From: Thalassospira lucentensis MCCC 1A00383 = DSM 14000 | GTDB lineage: Bacteria > Pseudomonadota > Alphaproteobacteria > Rhodospirillales > Thalassospiraceae | NCBI RefSeq assembly: GCF_000421265.1 | Contig: NZ_ATWN01000001.1 | Span: 186,001 to 250,000, forward strand | Length of the DNA: 64,000 nucleotides | Direction of reading: 5' to 3' | Shown: in pieces, positions 1-9,270 of the stretch | Layout: each line of letters opens with the position of its first letter | Position numbering within the stretch: the stretch's first letter is position 1 | The notes under the pieces: generated by a model | What the model was told of the DNA's origin: nothing | The model's database searches: none | What the model saw: only the letters and a program-made list of their open reading frames with translations | Made by a program: the position numbers and the translations under genes

Positions 1-104
1 GAAGACAAGGGGGTTGATTTCGATTTCCTTGCCGGTCATCGTGGTAAGGAAAATCCCAAAGACACCCATTGGTTGAAAATTAAATGGATAGCAGATTCAT
101 TTCT

Positions 105-140
105 GTCGCCGGACACCACGGTAGGTGTCCGGCGACTTTT
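105..140 (+). terminator. Rho-independent terminator of an upstream plus-strand gene
   Basis: A perfect 13-bp stem (105-117 with 124-136, core CGCCGGACACC) closes a six-base loop and is followed by TTTT on the plus strand only. It therefore ends a transcription unit coming from the left of the window. The first 104 bases must be the 3' end or trailer of that unit. I could not decide which frame is coding there. Confidence 0.8.
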
Positions 141-173
141 AACCTCATGGAAAGCAGATCTGTCTAACTTAAC

Positions 174-1151
174 TCAGTTTGTGCAATGGGAGGCAACTAT
201 TGCATTGTTCAACAGAAATACTGGAATTCCTTGCAAGTTAGAATACACTAATCCACATGGCTCGCACTTGAGACTGTGTTCGATTTTTGTCAGTTTACTG
301 TGACACTTTGGGCACGCGTGCGACGGAGCTTTGGGAGAATTGACAGAGGTTGGATTTTTCTCAATCAGCACTAACGCGCCATGATGATACGCATCATGGC
401 AATAAGGGACAAGTTCGTGCTTCAGAATCTTGTATCCAAGCTTTTTCACCGCAGGAATTATCCCCAAATTCCAGCCGCGATTGTACAACTTGGTTCTCTG
501 TCCCTTGCTTCCTAGTTCGTAGGATGCCTCAATCACGAATACGTACTTACGGGCTACGCGATACATTTCTTGTATCGCTTCAAGTTCATATCCACCGAGC
601 TCTTCGAGGCAATAGTGGCTGTACACAATATCAATGCTGTTATCTGGGTAAGGTAATTGAAGAATATTTGCAGCCGATAGTGTGTCTAAAGCGATTGATT
701 TTTGGGCAGAAAAATCTCGTGCAAACTTGCATCTAGACCAAGATATGTCACTTCCATTGTAGGAGTTTTGTTCCTGATTTATAAATTCAGCCACTGGTAA
801 AAGTGTTGTGCATTCTCCGGCACCCGCTTCTAGGACGGATCCGGGATCTTTACCTAATAGGCTAGCCACAAGTTCTGAGAGCCATTTATTGTGCAGGTCA
901 ACTGATTCACCGTAGTTTACCTGTTTGATTTCTCCGTAGTGAGTTCCCAGAGACACTAGGCCGCCTTCATCATGCCTTCGCATGTATTCGTCAACATATG
1001 ATCCAGAACGCTTGTCATACGTAATGAGCGCATCCTGATAGTGTTCTTTCTGCAATCCGGCTGGCAGCTTTTGCAATGCTCTTTTAGCAAAAAACTTTAT
1101 CTTGCGTTTGATGATTGCACGGATGTTAATTTTTGTTCTTTTATCAGTCAT
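174..1151 (-). CDS. SAM-dependent class I methyltransferase with C-terminal zinc-ribbon (Trm112-like) tail
   Basis: A 325-residue protein. The middle holds the glycine-rich SAM-binding motif VLEAGAGECTTLL and a downstream PDNSIDIVYSHYCLEEL stretch, as in class I (methyltransf_11 type) enzymes. The last ~50 residues carry two CxxC pairs (CPKC and CEPC) followed by LQGIPVF, the layout of a Trm112-like zinc ribbon. The basic N-terminus (about 30 residues) has no signal peptide. The substrate is unknown; sugar or lipid methylation is possible given the sugar-nucleotide genes next door, but that is inference. The gene is AT-rich compared with its neighbours (52 G+C of 120 bases in 541-660), suggesting transfer. 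It lies 47 bp downstream of the HAD gene on the same strand and may be cotranscribed with it. Confidence 0.85.
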   Translation of the reverse strand: MTDKRTKINIRAIIKRKIKFFAKRALQKLPAGLQKEHYQDALITYDKRSGSYVDEYMRRHDEGGLVSLGTHYGEIKQVNYGESVDLHNKWLSELVASLLGKDPGSVLEAGAGECTTLLPVAEFINQEQNSYNGSDISWSRCKFARDFSAQKSIALDTLSAANILQLPYPDNSIDIVYSHYCLEELGGYELEAIQEMYRVARKYVFVIEASYELGSKGQRTKLYNRGWNLGIIPAVKKLGYKILKHELVPYCHDAYHHGALVLIEKNPTSVNSPKAPSHACPKCHSKLTKIEHSLKCEPCGLVYSNLQGIPVFLLNNAIVASHCTN

Positions 1152-1198
1152 TTTTGACCTGTTAAAAATTTAATTTTATTAAACGAACTGCATATTAT

Positions 1199-1954
1199 TT
1201 AGCTTAAGGTCATCTTTGGTTCAATCGAACTTTTGTTTTCAACGGTATCGTTCAAGTTCGGATCTGTTTGAATTGACCTATTCTTTTGATCTATCTCTTG
1301 ACAGATATTGGTTAGCTCTAAGAAACTTGTCGCATGTTTGTCGGCAACGAGGTGCTTAACACCATTGTTTTTCTCAAAAGACACCGAAATAGAATAAGCT
1401 CCTACACTGCTTGCCGCTTCCATATCATTTGCATGATCACCAACCATGATAGTGGTGGCTGAGTTCTTTGGGGGCTGACCAAGTCGATCAAGAATGTAGC
1501 ACAGGAAACGTCCGTCGGGTTTCTTTACCTCGAATGAATCACCTCCGGCAATCACAGTGAACAGATCAGCAATGCCAAGTTTTTGCAGGATAGCCTTGCA
1601 CGGAGCTTCGGGTTTGTTAGATGCCAATGCAATCGTCCAGCCATCTGCTTTGAGGGCACGTAGAACATTTTCTGCATTCTCATAAAGACGGGTTTGGGTG
1701 TAGTTGGTGGCGACGTAGCGTGCGTTAAAATCAATATTTAGTTCATCAAGCGTTGCGTCGACGGGTGTTTTGCCCTGTGCGGCAAAGGCGCGTTTTGTCA
1801 GCATCCATGTGCCGTCGCCCAGCATGGCTTCGAGGTCGTGGCGCGCAAGCGGTGCCAGATCGTGCACGCCGAGCAACTCATTCATGGCAAAAAGCAAATC
1901 ATCGACCCCGTCAATCAGGGTGCCGTCGAGGTCGAACATGATGAATTTTGCCAT
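1199..1954 (-). CDS. HAD-superfamily phosphatase, phosphoglycolate phosphatase (Gph)-like
   Basis: A 251-residue HAD hydrolase. Motif I FDLDGTLIDG (nucleophile and acid/base Asp) is at residues 7-16, motif II is the Ser of ALASNKPEAP, and motif III/IV is a Lys followed by MVGDHANDM. The helical cap between motifs I and II fits the Gph/PGP subclass, which removes phosphate from phosphoglycolate or similar small substrates; the actual substrate cannot be read here. The start is supported by AGGAG about 10 bases upstream. The last ~35 residues are a polar tail beyond the usual family end. Base composition changes inside the gene: 40 of 60 bases are G+C at 1801-1860 (N-terminal part) but 25 of 60 at 1321-1380. 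Confidence 0.88.
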   Translation of the reverse strand: MAKFIMFDLDGTLIDGVDDLLFAMNELLGVHDLAPLARHDLEAMLGDGTWMLTKRAFAAQGKTPVDATLDELNIDFNARYVATNYTQTRLYENAENVLRALKADGWTIALASNKPEAPCKAILQKLGIADLFTVIAGGDSFEVKKPDGRFLCYILDRLGQPPKNSATTIMVGDHANDMEAASSVGAYSISVSFEKNNGVKHLVADKHATSFLELTNICQEIDQKNRSIQTDPNLNDTVENKSSIEPKMTLS

Positions 1955-2028
1955 GATGTGGGGCTCCTGAAATGGATTGTTTGATCGGGGTGGGTAAGTT
2001 TAGGGGAACTTAACCGAGTTCGTGCCAT

Positions 2029-2068
2029 TAACAAACGGTAACATCCGCTAACAGGCGGTAACAAAACG
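2029..2068. repeat. Four tandem 10-bp TAACA repeats, candidate operator
   Basis: TAACAAACGG, TAACATCCGC, TAACAGGCGG and TAACAAAACG follow one another with an exact 10-bp period, so the TAACA cores lie on one face of the helix. They sit 75-114 bases upstream of the divergent HAD start and about 140-180 bases upstream of glmU. Tandem sites of this spacing are typical of OmpR-family response regulators; that assignment is inference. Confidence 0.5.
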
Positions 2069-2082
2069 TGATTCTTTATGGG

Positions 2083-2097
2083 CTTTTGCTGCAAAAG
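2083..2097. promoter_or_regulatory. 15-bp perfect palindrome CTTTTGCTGCAAAAG
   Basis: CTTTTGC and GCAAAAG flank a single T. The palindrome lies between the TAACA repeats and the larger dyad in the HAD/glmU divergent intergenic region. It could be a repressor site. It has no T-run and is not a terminator. Confidence 0.35.
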
Positions 2098-2130
2098 AAT
2101 ATGTTCTAAGACTTGCGTCAAATTTGATGA

Positions 2131-2158
2131 ACCGTGTGATTACGCATAATCGCACGGT
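2131..2158. promoter_or_regulatory. 28-bp dyad upstream of glmU
   Basis: Arms ACCGTG/CACGGT and GATTA/TAATC, separated by one T-G position, enclose the four-base centre CGCA. The dyad ends 48 bases before the glmU start and is not followed by T residues. As DNA it is a candidate operator; as RNA it would be a 12-bp hairpin in the glmU leader. Confidence 0.4.
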
Positions 2159-2206
2159 GCAAGAACAGGGGATGCTGCACGAAAACGGCAGCAGGCGTGT
2201 TGATAA

Positions 2207-3553
2207 ATGTCACTTGAGTTAAGTGTAGTTGTTTTGGCTGCAGGTATGGGCACGCGCATGAAAAGTGCCCTGCCCAAGGTGATGCATAAGGTGGCCGGTA
2301 AGCCGATGGTCAATCATGTGATTGATGCGGCGGCCAAACTTGATGCCGTGAAAACCATGGTGGTGGTTGGACCGGACATGCCAAAGCTTGTTGAGGCTGT
2401 CGCACCCCATCCGACGTTCGAGCAAACAGACCGTCTTGGCACCGCCCATGCGGTTTTGGCCGCCAAGGACGGGCTTTTGGGCCTGACGGGCAATGTGCTG
2501 GTTCTATATGCCGACAGCCCGCTTTTTACCGCTGAAACCTTGAAACGGTTGGTCGACGCGCGTGAAGAAGGGGATCACAGCGTTGCGGTGCTGGGTTTCC
2601 GCCCGGATGACCCGACCGGATATGGCCGTCTGGTGACGGATGCGAAGACAGGCATGCTCACAGCCATCGTCGAAGACAAAGAATGTGATGACGCGCAGCG
2701 TTTGATCAACTTCTGTAATTCCGGGGTGATGTGTTTCCGTGCCGAAGACATGATTGCGACCTTAGAGGCGATTGATAACACCAATGCCAAGGGCGAGTAT
2801 TACCTGACCGATGCGGTTGAAGTGGCCCGCAACAATGGCAAAAGCTGTGTCGCGGTCGAAGTGGACGAGGCCGAAACCCTTGGGGTGAATTCACGTCCGC
2901 AATTGGCAGCCGCCGAGGCCATCCTTCAGGACCGTTTACGCATCACTGCGATGAATGAGGGGGCGACCCTGATTGATCCGGCGTCGGTTTTCCTGAGTGC
3001 CGATACTAAATTGGGTCGGGACGTCATTGTCGAACCCAATGTCGTGTTTGGACCCGGTGTCACGGTGGGCGATAACACCGTGATCAAGGCATTTAGCCAT
3101 CTTGAAAGCTGCGTCGTTGGCCAAGGGGCCGATATCGGTCCTTATGCCCGCTTGCGTCCGGGGTCGGAGATCGGTGACGGGGCCAAGGTCGGCAACTTTG
3201 TCGAGATTAAAAAGGCAGTCATCGAAGACGGTGCGAAGGTCAATCATCTGAGCTATATCGGCGATGCGCGCGTTGGGGCCAAGGCCAATATCGGGGCCGG
3301 GACGATTACGTGTAATTATGATGGTTATCGGAAACAGCATACTGATATCGGGGCGGGGGCGTTTATCGGATCGAACTCGTCTTTGGTTGCGCCGGTTGAA
3401 ATTGGCGATGGTGCGATTGTCGGTGCGGGTAGCACGGTTACCGGAAAAATTGACAAGGATGCACTTGTCCTGACCCGGGCGGAACGTACTGAAAAACCGG
3501 GCTGGGCTGCGGCGTTTCGCGATAAAATGCGCGCCCTGACCGGTAAGAAATAA
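2207..3553 (+). CDS. glmU: Bifunctional N-acetylglucosamine-1-phosphate uridyltransferase / glucosamine-1-phosphate acetyltransferase
   Basis: GlmU makes UDP-GlcNAc from GlcN-1-P, acetyl-CoA and UTP in the cytoplasm for peptidoglycan and LPS. The N-terminal nucleotidyltransferase domain begins with LAAGMGTRMKSALPK (residues ~10-24). The C-terminal half is a left-handed beta-helix of hexapeptide repeats (IGDGAKVGNF, IGAGTITCNYDG, IGDGAIVGAGSTV) that binds acetyl-CoA. At 448 residues it has normal family length. The start has no strong Shine-Dalgarno. glmS follows 86 bp downstream on the same strand, so the two pathway enzymes are probably cotranscribed. The upstream region is unusually rich in repeats and dyads. 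Confidence 0.97.
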   Translation: MSLELSVVVLAAGMGTRMKSALPKVMHKVAGKPMVNHVIDAAAKLDAVKTMVVVGPDMPKLVEAVAPHPTFEQTDRLGTAHAVLAAKDGLLGLTGNVLVLYADSPLFTAETLKRLVDAREEGDHSVAVLGFRPDDPTGYGRLVTDAKTGMLTAIVEDKECDDAQRLINFCNSGVMCFRAEDMIATLEAIDNTNAKGEYYLTDAVEVARNNGKSCVAVEVDEAETLGVNSRPQLAAAEAILQDRLRITAMNEGATLIDPASVFLSADTKLGRDVIVEPNVVFGPGVTVGDNTVIKAFSHLESCVVGQGADIGPYARLRPGSEIGDGAKVGNFVEIKKAVIEDGAKVNHLSYIGDARVGAKANIGAGTITCNYDGYRKQHTDIGAGAFIGSNSSLVAPVEIGDGAIVGAGSTVTGKIDKDALVLTRAERTEKPGWAAAFRDKMRALTGKK

Positions 3554-3639
3554 ACGAATACAGAACAATGATTTACCATCTGGTCGACCGTCCGGATGGC
3601 CCAAAGTGACAAGCGGCTAGAAGCGGGAAAGAAATCCAT

Positions 3640-5463
<1,824 letters not shown>

Positions 5464-5480
5464 GACAGTTCGCGCTTTTC

Positions 5481-5531
5481 ATTGTGGCCGCCTGAATGTT
5501 GTGAGGCATTCTGTGCGGCCACAATTGTTTT
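5481..5531 (+). terminator. Terminator after glmS
   Basis: ATTGTGGCCGC (5481-5491) pairs perfectly with GCGGCCACAAT (5515-5525). An inner GAATG/CATTC pair sits in the loop and TGTTTT follows. This ends the glmU-glmS unit before the rml genes. Confidence 0.7.
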
Positions 5532-5673
5532 AGAGCATTTTGCCCCAAAGACGACATATCAACGACAAAGTTGCAAACCACAAATCGACGATGCTGTTTT
5601 CGACGCCTGCTTTGGTGTCGACTGCCGGGCGTGATTTCTTGCGCTCGGAACACTGAAATCGAAAGAGTTTGCG

Positions 5674-6735
5674 ATGAAGGTTGTGGTGACCGGAGGGGCA
5701 GGGTTTATCGGCTCGGCTGTTTGTCGGCTTCTTGCTCGAAAAAAGGGCTTTGAGATTCTTAACCTCGACAAATTGACCTATGCGGCCGACTTGCGCACAG
5801 TTGAGGTTGTCTCTGCTTTTCCCAACTATAGTTTCGCGAAAGTCGATGTTTGTAACAAGGAAGCGGTTGCTACGGTGTTTTCGGACTTTCAGCCTGATGC
5901 GGTGATGCATCTGGCCGCTGAAAGCCATGTGGATCGTTCGATAGATGGTCCAGCGGACTTTATTCAGACCAATGTCATCGGCACGTTTACGCTGCTTGAA
6001 GTGGCGCGGGACTATTTCAATGGTCTTGATGATGCGTGCAAACAAGCCTTTCGGTTTCATCATGTTTCAACCGATGAAGTTTATGGCTCTTTGGGTGACG
6101 AAGGGCTGTTTACCGAGCAAACGGCCTATGCACCGAATTCACCCTATTCAGCCACGAAGGCCGGGGCGGATCATTTGGTGCGAGCGTGGCATCATACCTA
6201 TGGTCTGCCGGTGATTATCAGTAATTGTTCGAACAATTACGGGCCTTATCAATTCCCTGAAAAGCTGATCCCGTTGATGATCCTGAATGTTTTGCAGGGT
6301 AAAAAATTGCCCGTTTACGGTGATGGGGGCAATACCCGTGACTGGTTGCATGTCGAGGACCATGCAGAGGCCCTTTTTACCATCCTGACACAGGGCCGGG
6401 TTGGTGAGAAATACAACGTTGGAGGCTGTAACGAGGTTACCAATCTGGATGTGGTCCGCAAAGTTTTTGACGCGGTGACGACCCTTGTTCCCGAAACAGC
6501 GGGCAAGTCATTTGATGAGGTTGTTGATTTCGTTGACGACCGTCCGGGGCACGATTGGCGCTATGCGATTGATCCGTCAAAAATGCGCGATGAACTTGGC
6601 TGGAGCCCGAAATACAGTTTTGAAACCGGTCTTGCACAAACCGTGACGTGGTATGTCGATCATCGCGCGTGGTGGGAACCAATCCTTAAGGACAAATATG
6701 CAGGACAACGGCTTGGCCAGGGGATTGTGCAATGA
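5674..6735 (+). CDS. rfbB: dTDP-glucose 4,6-dehydratase
   Basis: RmlB dehydrates dTDP-glucose to dTDP-4-keto-6-deoxyglucose, the second step to dTDP-L-rhamnose. It is an extended short-chain dehydrogenase. The NAD-binding [10 protein letters not shown] is at residues 7-16, the catalytic region has [10 protein letters not shown], and the YxxxK pair is YSATK. Typical conserved blocks [15 protein letters not shown] and [12 protein letters not shown] are present. At 353 residues it is full length. It overlaps rfbD by 4 bp (ATGA), so the two are translationally coupled. Confidence 0.97.
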   Translation: MKVVVTGGAGFIGSAVCRLLARKKGFEILNLDKLTYAADLRTVEVVSAFPNYSFAKVDVCNKEAVATVFSDFQPDAVMHLAAESHVDRSIDGPADFIQTNVIGTFTLLEVARDYFNGLDDACKQAFRFHHVSTDEVYGSLGDEGLFTEQTAYAPNSPYSATKAGADHLVRAWHHTYGLPVIISNCSNNYGPYQFPEKLIPLMILNVLQGKKLPVYGDGGNTRDWLHVEDHAEALFTILTQGRVGEKYNVGGCNEVTNLDVVRKVFDAVTTLVPETAGKSFDEVVDFVDDRPGHDWRYAIDPSKMRDELGWSPKYSFETGLAQTVTWYVDHRAWWEPILKDKYAGQRLGQGIVQ

Positions 6736-7643
6736 TCAAGGTTCTGGTCTTTGGTAAGAATGGGCAATTGGCGCAGAGCCTTGCGTGGCGAAGTTCTGCT
6801 TTTGCGGGCTTAAGCTTGCAGTTCCTTGATCGCAATGATTGCGACGTTGCGCAGTCAGACAATATTACCAAGGCCGTCGATCTACATCGTCCCGACATCA
6901 TTCTTAATGCGACGGCCTATACGGCGGTGGATCTTGCCGAGAATGAACCTGAATTGGCGCGGCGTGTAAATTGCGATGCCGTCCGGACGATGGCTGAAAA
7001 CGCGGCACGGCATTTGGTGCCATTTGTTCATATTTCGACAGATTACGTTTTCGACGGTGAGGGAAAGAAACCTTACCGCGAAACAGACCCTGTGGCGCCG
7101 CTGGGTGTCTATGGTGCGACGAAACTGGCGGGCGAAGAAGCCATTCGGGCGATCACCAACCAGCATCTTATTTTTCGAACGTCCTGGGTCTATAGCCCGT
7201 TTGGCAAAAATTTTGTCAAAACCATGTTGGGGTTGTTGGGCGATAAAACACATATTTCTGTGGTGGATGATCAGCAAGGGTGTCCGACAAGTGCGCTTGA
7301 TTTGGCGACGGCCATTCTGCGCATCGTGCCCGACATTATCCGCCCTGGTTTTGATCAATTTGGCACCTATCATCTGGTTTCAGGTACCGAGATGTCGTGG
7401 TGCGCGTTTAGCCGTGAAATACAGGCAAAGGCGATCGAGATTTTTGGGCCGCAATGGCCGGGGGCAACGTGCGAGATCCAAGCGGTTACGAGTGCGGAGT
7501 TCCCGACGGCGGCAAGACGACCAAGCTATTCTGTGATGGCGCCGGAAAAATTCAGGGCCAATTTCGGGTTTGGTTTACCCGAGTTTGATCAGAGTTTGAT
7601 GGCGGTTTTGCAAAATCTCGCAGAAGGGGATGCGCATGCGTAA
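6732..7643 (+). CDS. rfbD: dTDP-4-dehydrorhamnose reductase
   Basis: RmlD performs the final NAD(P)H reduction to dTDP-L-rhamnose. It has a Rossmann start [14 protein letters not shown] (residues 4-17), the family block [14 protein letters not shown] and the catalytic YGATK. The 303-residue length is normal. It sits between rfbB and rfbA with overlaps on both sides, as expected of one operon. Confidence 0.96.
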   Translation: MIKVLVFGKNGQLAQSLAWRSSAFAGLSLQFLDRNDCDVAQSDNITKAVDLHRPDIILNATAYTAVDLAENEPELARRVNCDAVRTMAENAARHLVPFVHISTDYVFDGEGKKPYRETDPVAPLGVYGATKLAGEEAIRAITNQHLIFRTSWVYSPFGKNFVKTMLGLLGDKTHISVVDDQQGCPTSALDLATAILRIVPDIIRPGFDQFGTYHLVSGTEMSWCAFSREIQAKAIEIFGPQWPGATCEIQAVTSAEFPTAARRPSYSVMAPEKFRANFGFGLPEFDQSLMAVLQNLAEGDAHA

Positions 7644-8517
7644 GGGTATTATCCTTGCCGGTGGTACCGGGTCACGTTTGTATCCCTCAACGTTGGTTGT
7701 CTCCAAACAGCTTCAGCCGGTTTATGATAAGCCGATGATCTATTATCCGCTGACGACACTGATGCTGGCGGGGGTCAAGGATATTCTGATCATAAGCACC
7801 CCGCGTGATGTCCCGCTTTTTCGAGAATTGCTCGGCGATGGTTCTCAGTGGGGGGTGCGTTTGGCGTATGCGGTTCAAACCGAACCACGGGGCTTGGCAG
7901 ATGCCTTTATTGTCGGGGCCGATTTTATTGGAGATGATCCCTGTTGTCTGATCCTTGGCGACAATATCTATTTTGGGCATGGCTTAACCGAGTTGCTTGG
8001 AAATGCGATGCGGCAATCGCGCGGTGCGACAGTGTTTGCCTATTTTGTTCAAGATCCCGAGCGGTATGGCGTGGTCGAATTTGATCGCGCGGGAATTGCA
8101 CTTGATATCGAAGAAAAGCCAGACAATCCAAAGTCCAATTATGCGGTTACGGGATTGTATTTTTATGATGCAGACGTCGTTGATATTGCGCGCTCCATCA
8201 AGCCATCAGCCCGCGGTGAGCTTGAAATTACCGATGTGAACAAGGCGTATCTTCAGCGTGGGGCGCTTCGTGTGGAAAAAATGGGGCGTGGCTATGCTTG
8301 GCTTGATACCGGGACCCATGGGGCGATGCTTGATGCTGCCGATTTTGTGCGGACTGTGGAAAATCGGCAGAGCTTAAAAATCGCCTGTCCTGAGGAAATT
8401 GCCCTGAGAACCGGGATGATTTCAATTTCCCAGTTTGAAGACCTTATCACCGGGTTTGGTGCAAGTTCCTATCGCGAGTATCTTCAAACCGTACTGCGGA
8501 CCTATGACCAAATGTAG
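7636..8517 (+). CDS. rfbA: Glucose-1-phosphate thymidylyltransferase
   Basis: RmlA makes dTDP-glucose from glucose-1-phosphate and dTTP, opening the rhamnose pathway. The nucleotide-binding [18 protein letters not shown] starts near residue 10, followed by [12 protein letters not shown]. The first possible ATG is 7630, but AAGGGG touches it, whereas the ATG at 7636 has proper six-base spacing and gives the usual [10 protein letters not shown] start. The 293-residue protein is full length. The gene overlaps the end of rfbD and faces rfbC with only 14 bp between them. Confidence 0.96.
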   Translation: MRKGIILAGGTGSRLYPSTLVVSKQLQPVYDKPMIYYPLTTLMLAGVKDILIISTPRDVPLFRELLGDGSQWGVRLAYAVQTEPRGLADAFIVGADFIGDDPCCLILGDNIYFGHGLTELLGNAMRQSRGATVFAYFVQDPERYGVVEFDRAGIALDIEEKPDNPKSNYAVTGLYFYDADVVDIARSIKPSARGELEITDVNKAYLQRGALRVEKMGRGYAWLDTGTHGAMLDAADFVRTVENRQSLKIACPEEIALRTGMISISQFEDLITGFGASSYREYLQTVLRTYDQM

Positions 8518-8531
8518 CTAGGCTCAGGGGA

Positions 8532-9089
8532 TCAAAAGTCCGGGTTGCGGCAATAATCAGCAAAGCTCATGGCCTGCATATCTTTTTGCGACAGGGTTAA
8601 GCCGCTTTCCTCGTGTGGCCACGGGATGCCAAGGTCTGGATCGTTCCACATGATGGATCGTTCTGCCTCGGGGGTGTAGGGGGCGGAAACCTTATAGTGA
8701 ACCTCGGTGTCGGGTTCGAGCGTTACGAAGCCGTGGGCAAACCCACATGGGATCAAAATCTGGTTCCATTCTGTCGCACTGATTTCAGCACTTACCCATT
8801 TCCCGAAAGTCTTGGACCCTGCGCGAATGTCCACGGCAACGTCGAGGATGCGTCCATGAGCAACGCGCACGAGCTTGTCCTGCGCATAGGGTGTGCATTG
8901 ATAATGCAGGCCCCGCAAAACACCGGCATTGCATGACACCGACTGATTGTCTTGAACGAAAGACTGGACAATTCCGGCATCGGCATAGGTCGTTTGATTA
9001 TAGGTTTCCGAAAAGAACCCGCGTTCGTCGCTAAACTTTTTAGGAAAAAGCAGTTTTACATCCGGGATGGCGAGGGCTTCAAACTTCAT
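8532..9089 (-). CDS. rfbC: dTDP-4-dehydrorhamnose 3,5-epimerase
   Basis: RmlC epimerises dTDP-4-keto-6-deoxyglucose at C3 and C5. The 185-residue cupin shows FSETYNQ near the N-terminus, the catalytic-His region LRGLHYQ and IPCGFAHGFVTL. All four rhamnose enzymes are therefore present, but this gene is on the opposite strand and converges on rfbA instead of lying in the operon, so it needs its own promoter in the 9090-9270 region. Confidence 0.96.
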   Translation of the reverse strand: MKFEALAIPDVKLLFPKKFSDERGFFSETYNQTTYADAGIVQSFVQDNQSVSCNAGVLRGLHYQCTPYAQDKLVRVAHGRILDVAVDIRAGSKTFGKWVSAEISATEWNQILIPCGFAHGFVTLEPDTEVHYKVSAPYTPEAERSIMWNDPDLGIPWPHEESGLTLSQKDMQAMSFADYCRNPDF

Positions 9090-9193
9090 TATTACGGCCT
9101 GAGATGCTGCGGTCTAACCATTTTAAAGTAACACGAAAAACAGACAAAACGACCTATCGTATTTAAGCTTAAGGATAAAGTTTGAACCAAAAT

Positions 9194-9214
9194 AATAGGT
9201 CCTGACCCTAATCA
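9194..9214. promoter_or_regulatory. 21-bp dyad, copy 1 (also found at 60678)
   Basis: An AATAGG...CCCTAATCA element lies 56 bp upstream of the lipoprotein start. It agrees at 17 of 21 positions, including GACCCTAATCA without a break, with 60678-60698 upstream of the S41 protease. The TAGG/CCTA half-sites form an imperfect inverted repeat. A shared regulator is inferred. Confidence 0.4.
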
Positions 9215-9270
9215 TTGTTGTCAGACGGTGATGGTCGTACGGTACGTTGGTACCCGAATGGAGACGTGTG

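Noticed and set aside
1-303. Open plus-strand frame from the window edge, and a short minus-strand frame from 69 to 1 starting MGVFGIFLTTMTGKEIEINP
   Set aside because: The plus frame reads through a perfect terminator and overlaps the methyltransferase gene; the minus frame has no Shine-Dalgarno. Codon use is good in both over the first 60 bases, so sequence to the left is needed to decide.
2936-3604. 222-residue frame opposite glmU
   Set aside because: Antisense shadow of the hexapeptide repeats.
3554-3639. Possible glmS ribozyme in front of glmS
   Set aside because: Only 86 bp separate the genes and no ribozyme core or pseudoknot is visible; the ribozyme is a Gram-positive feature.
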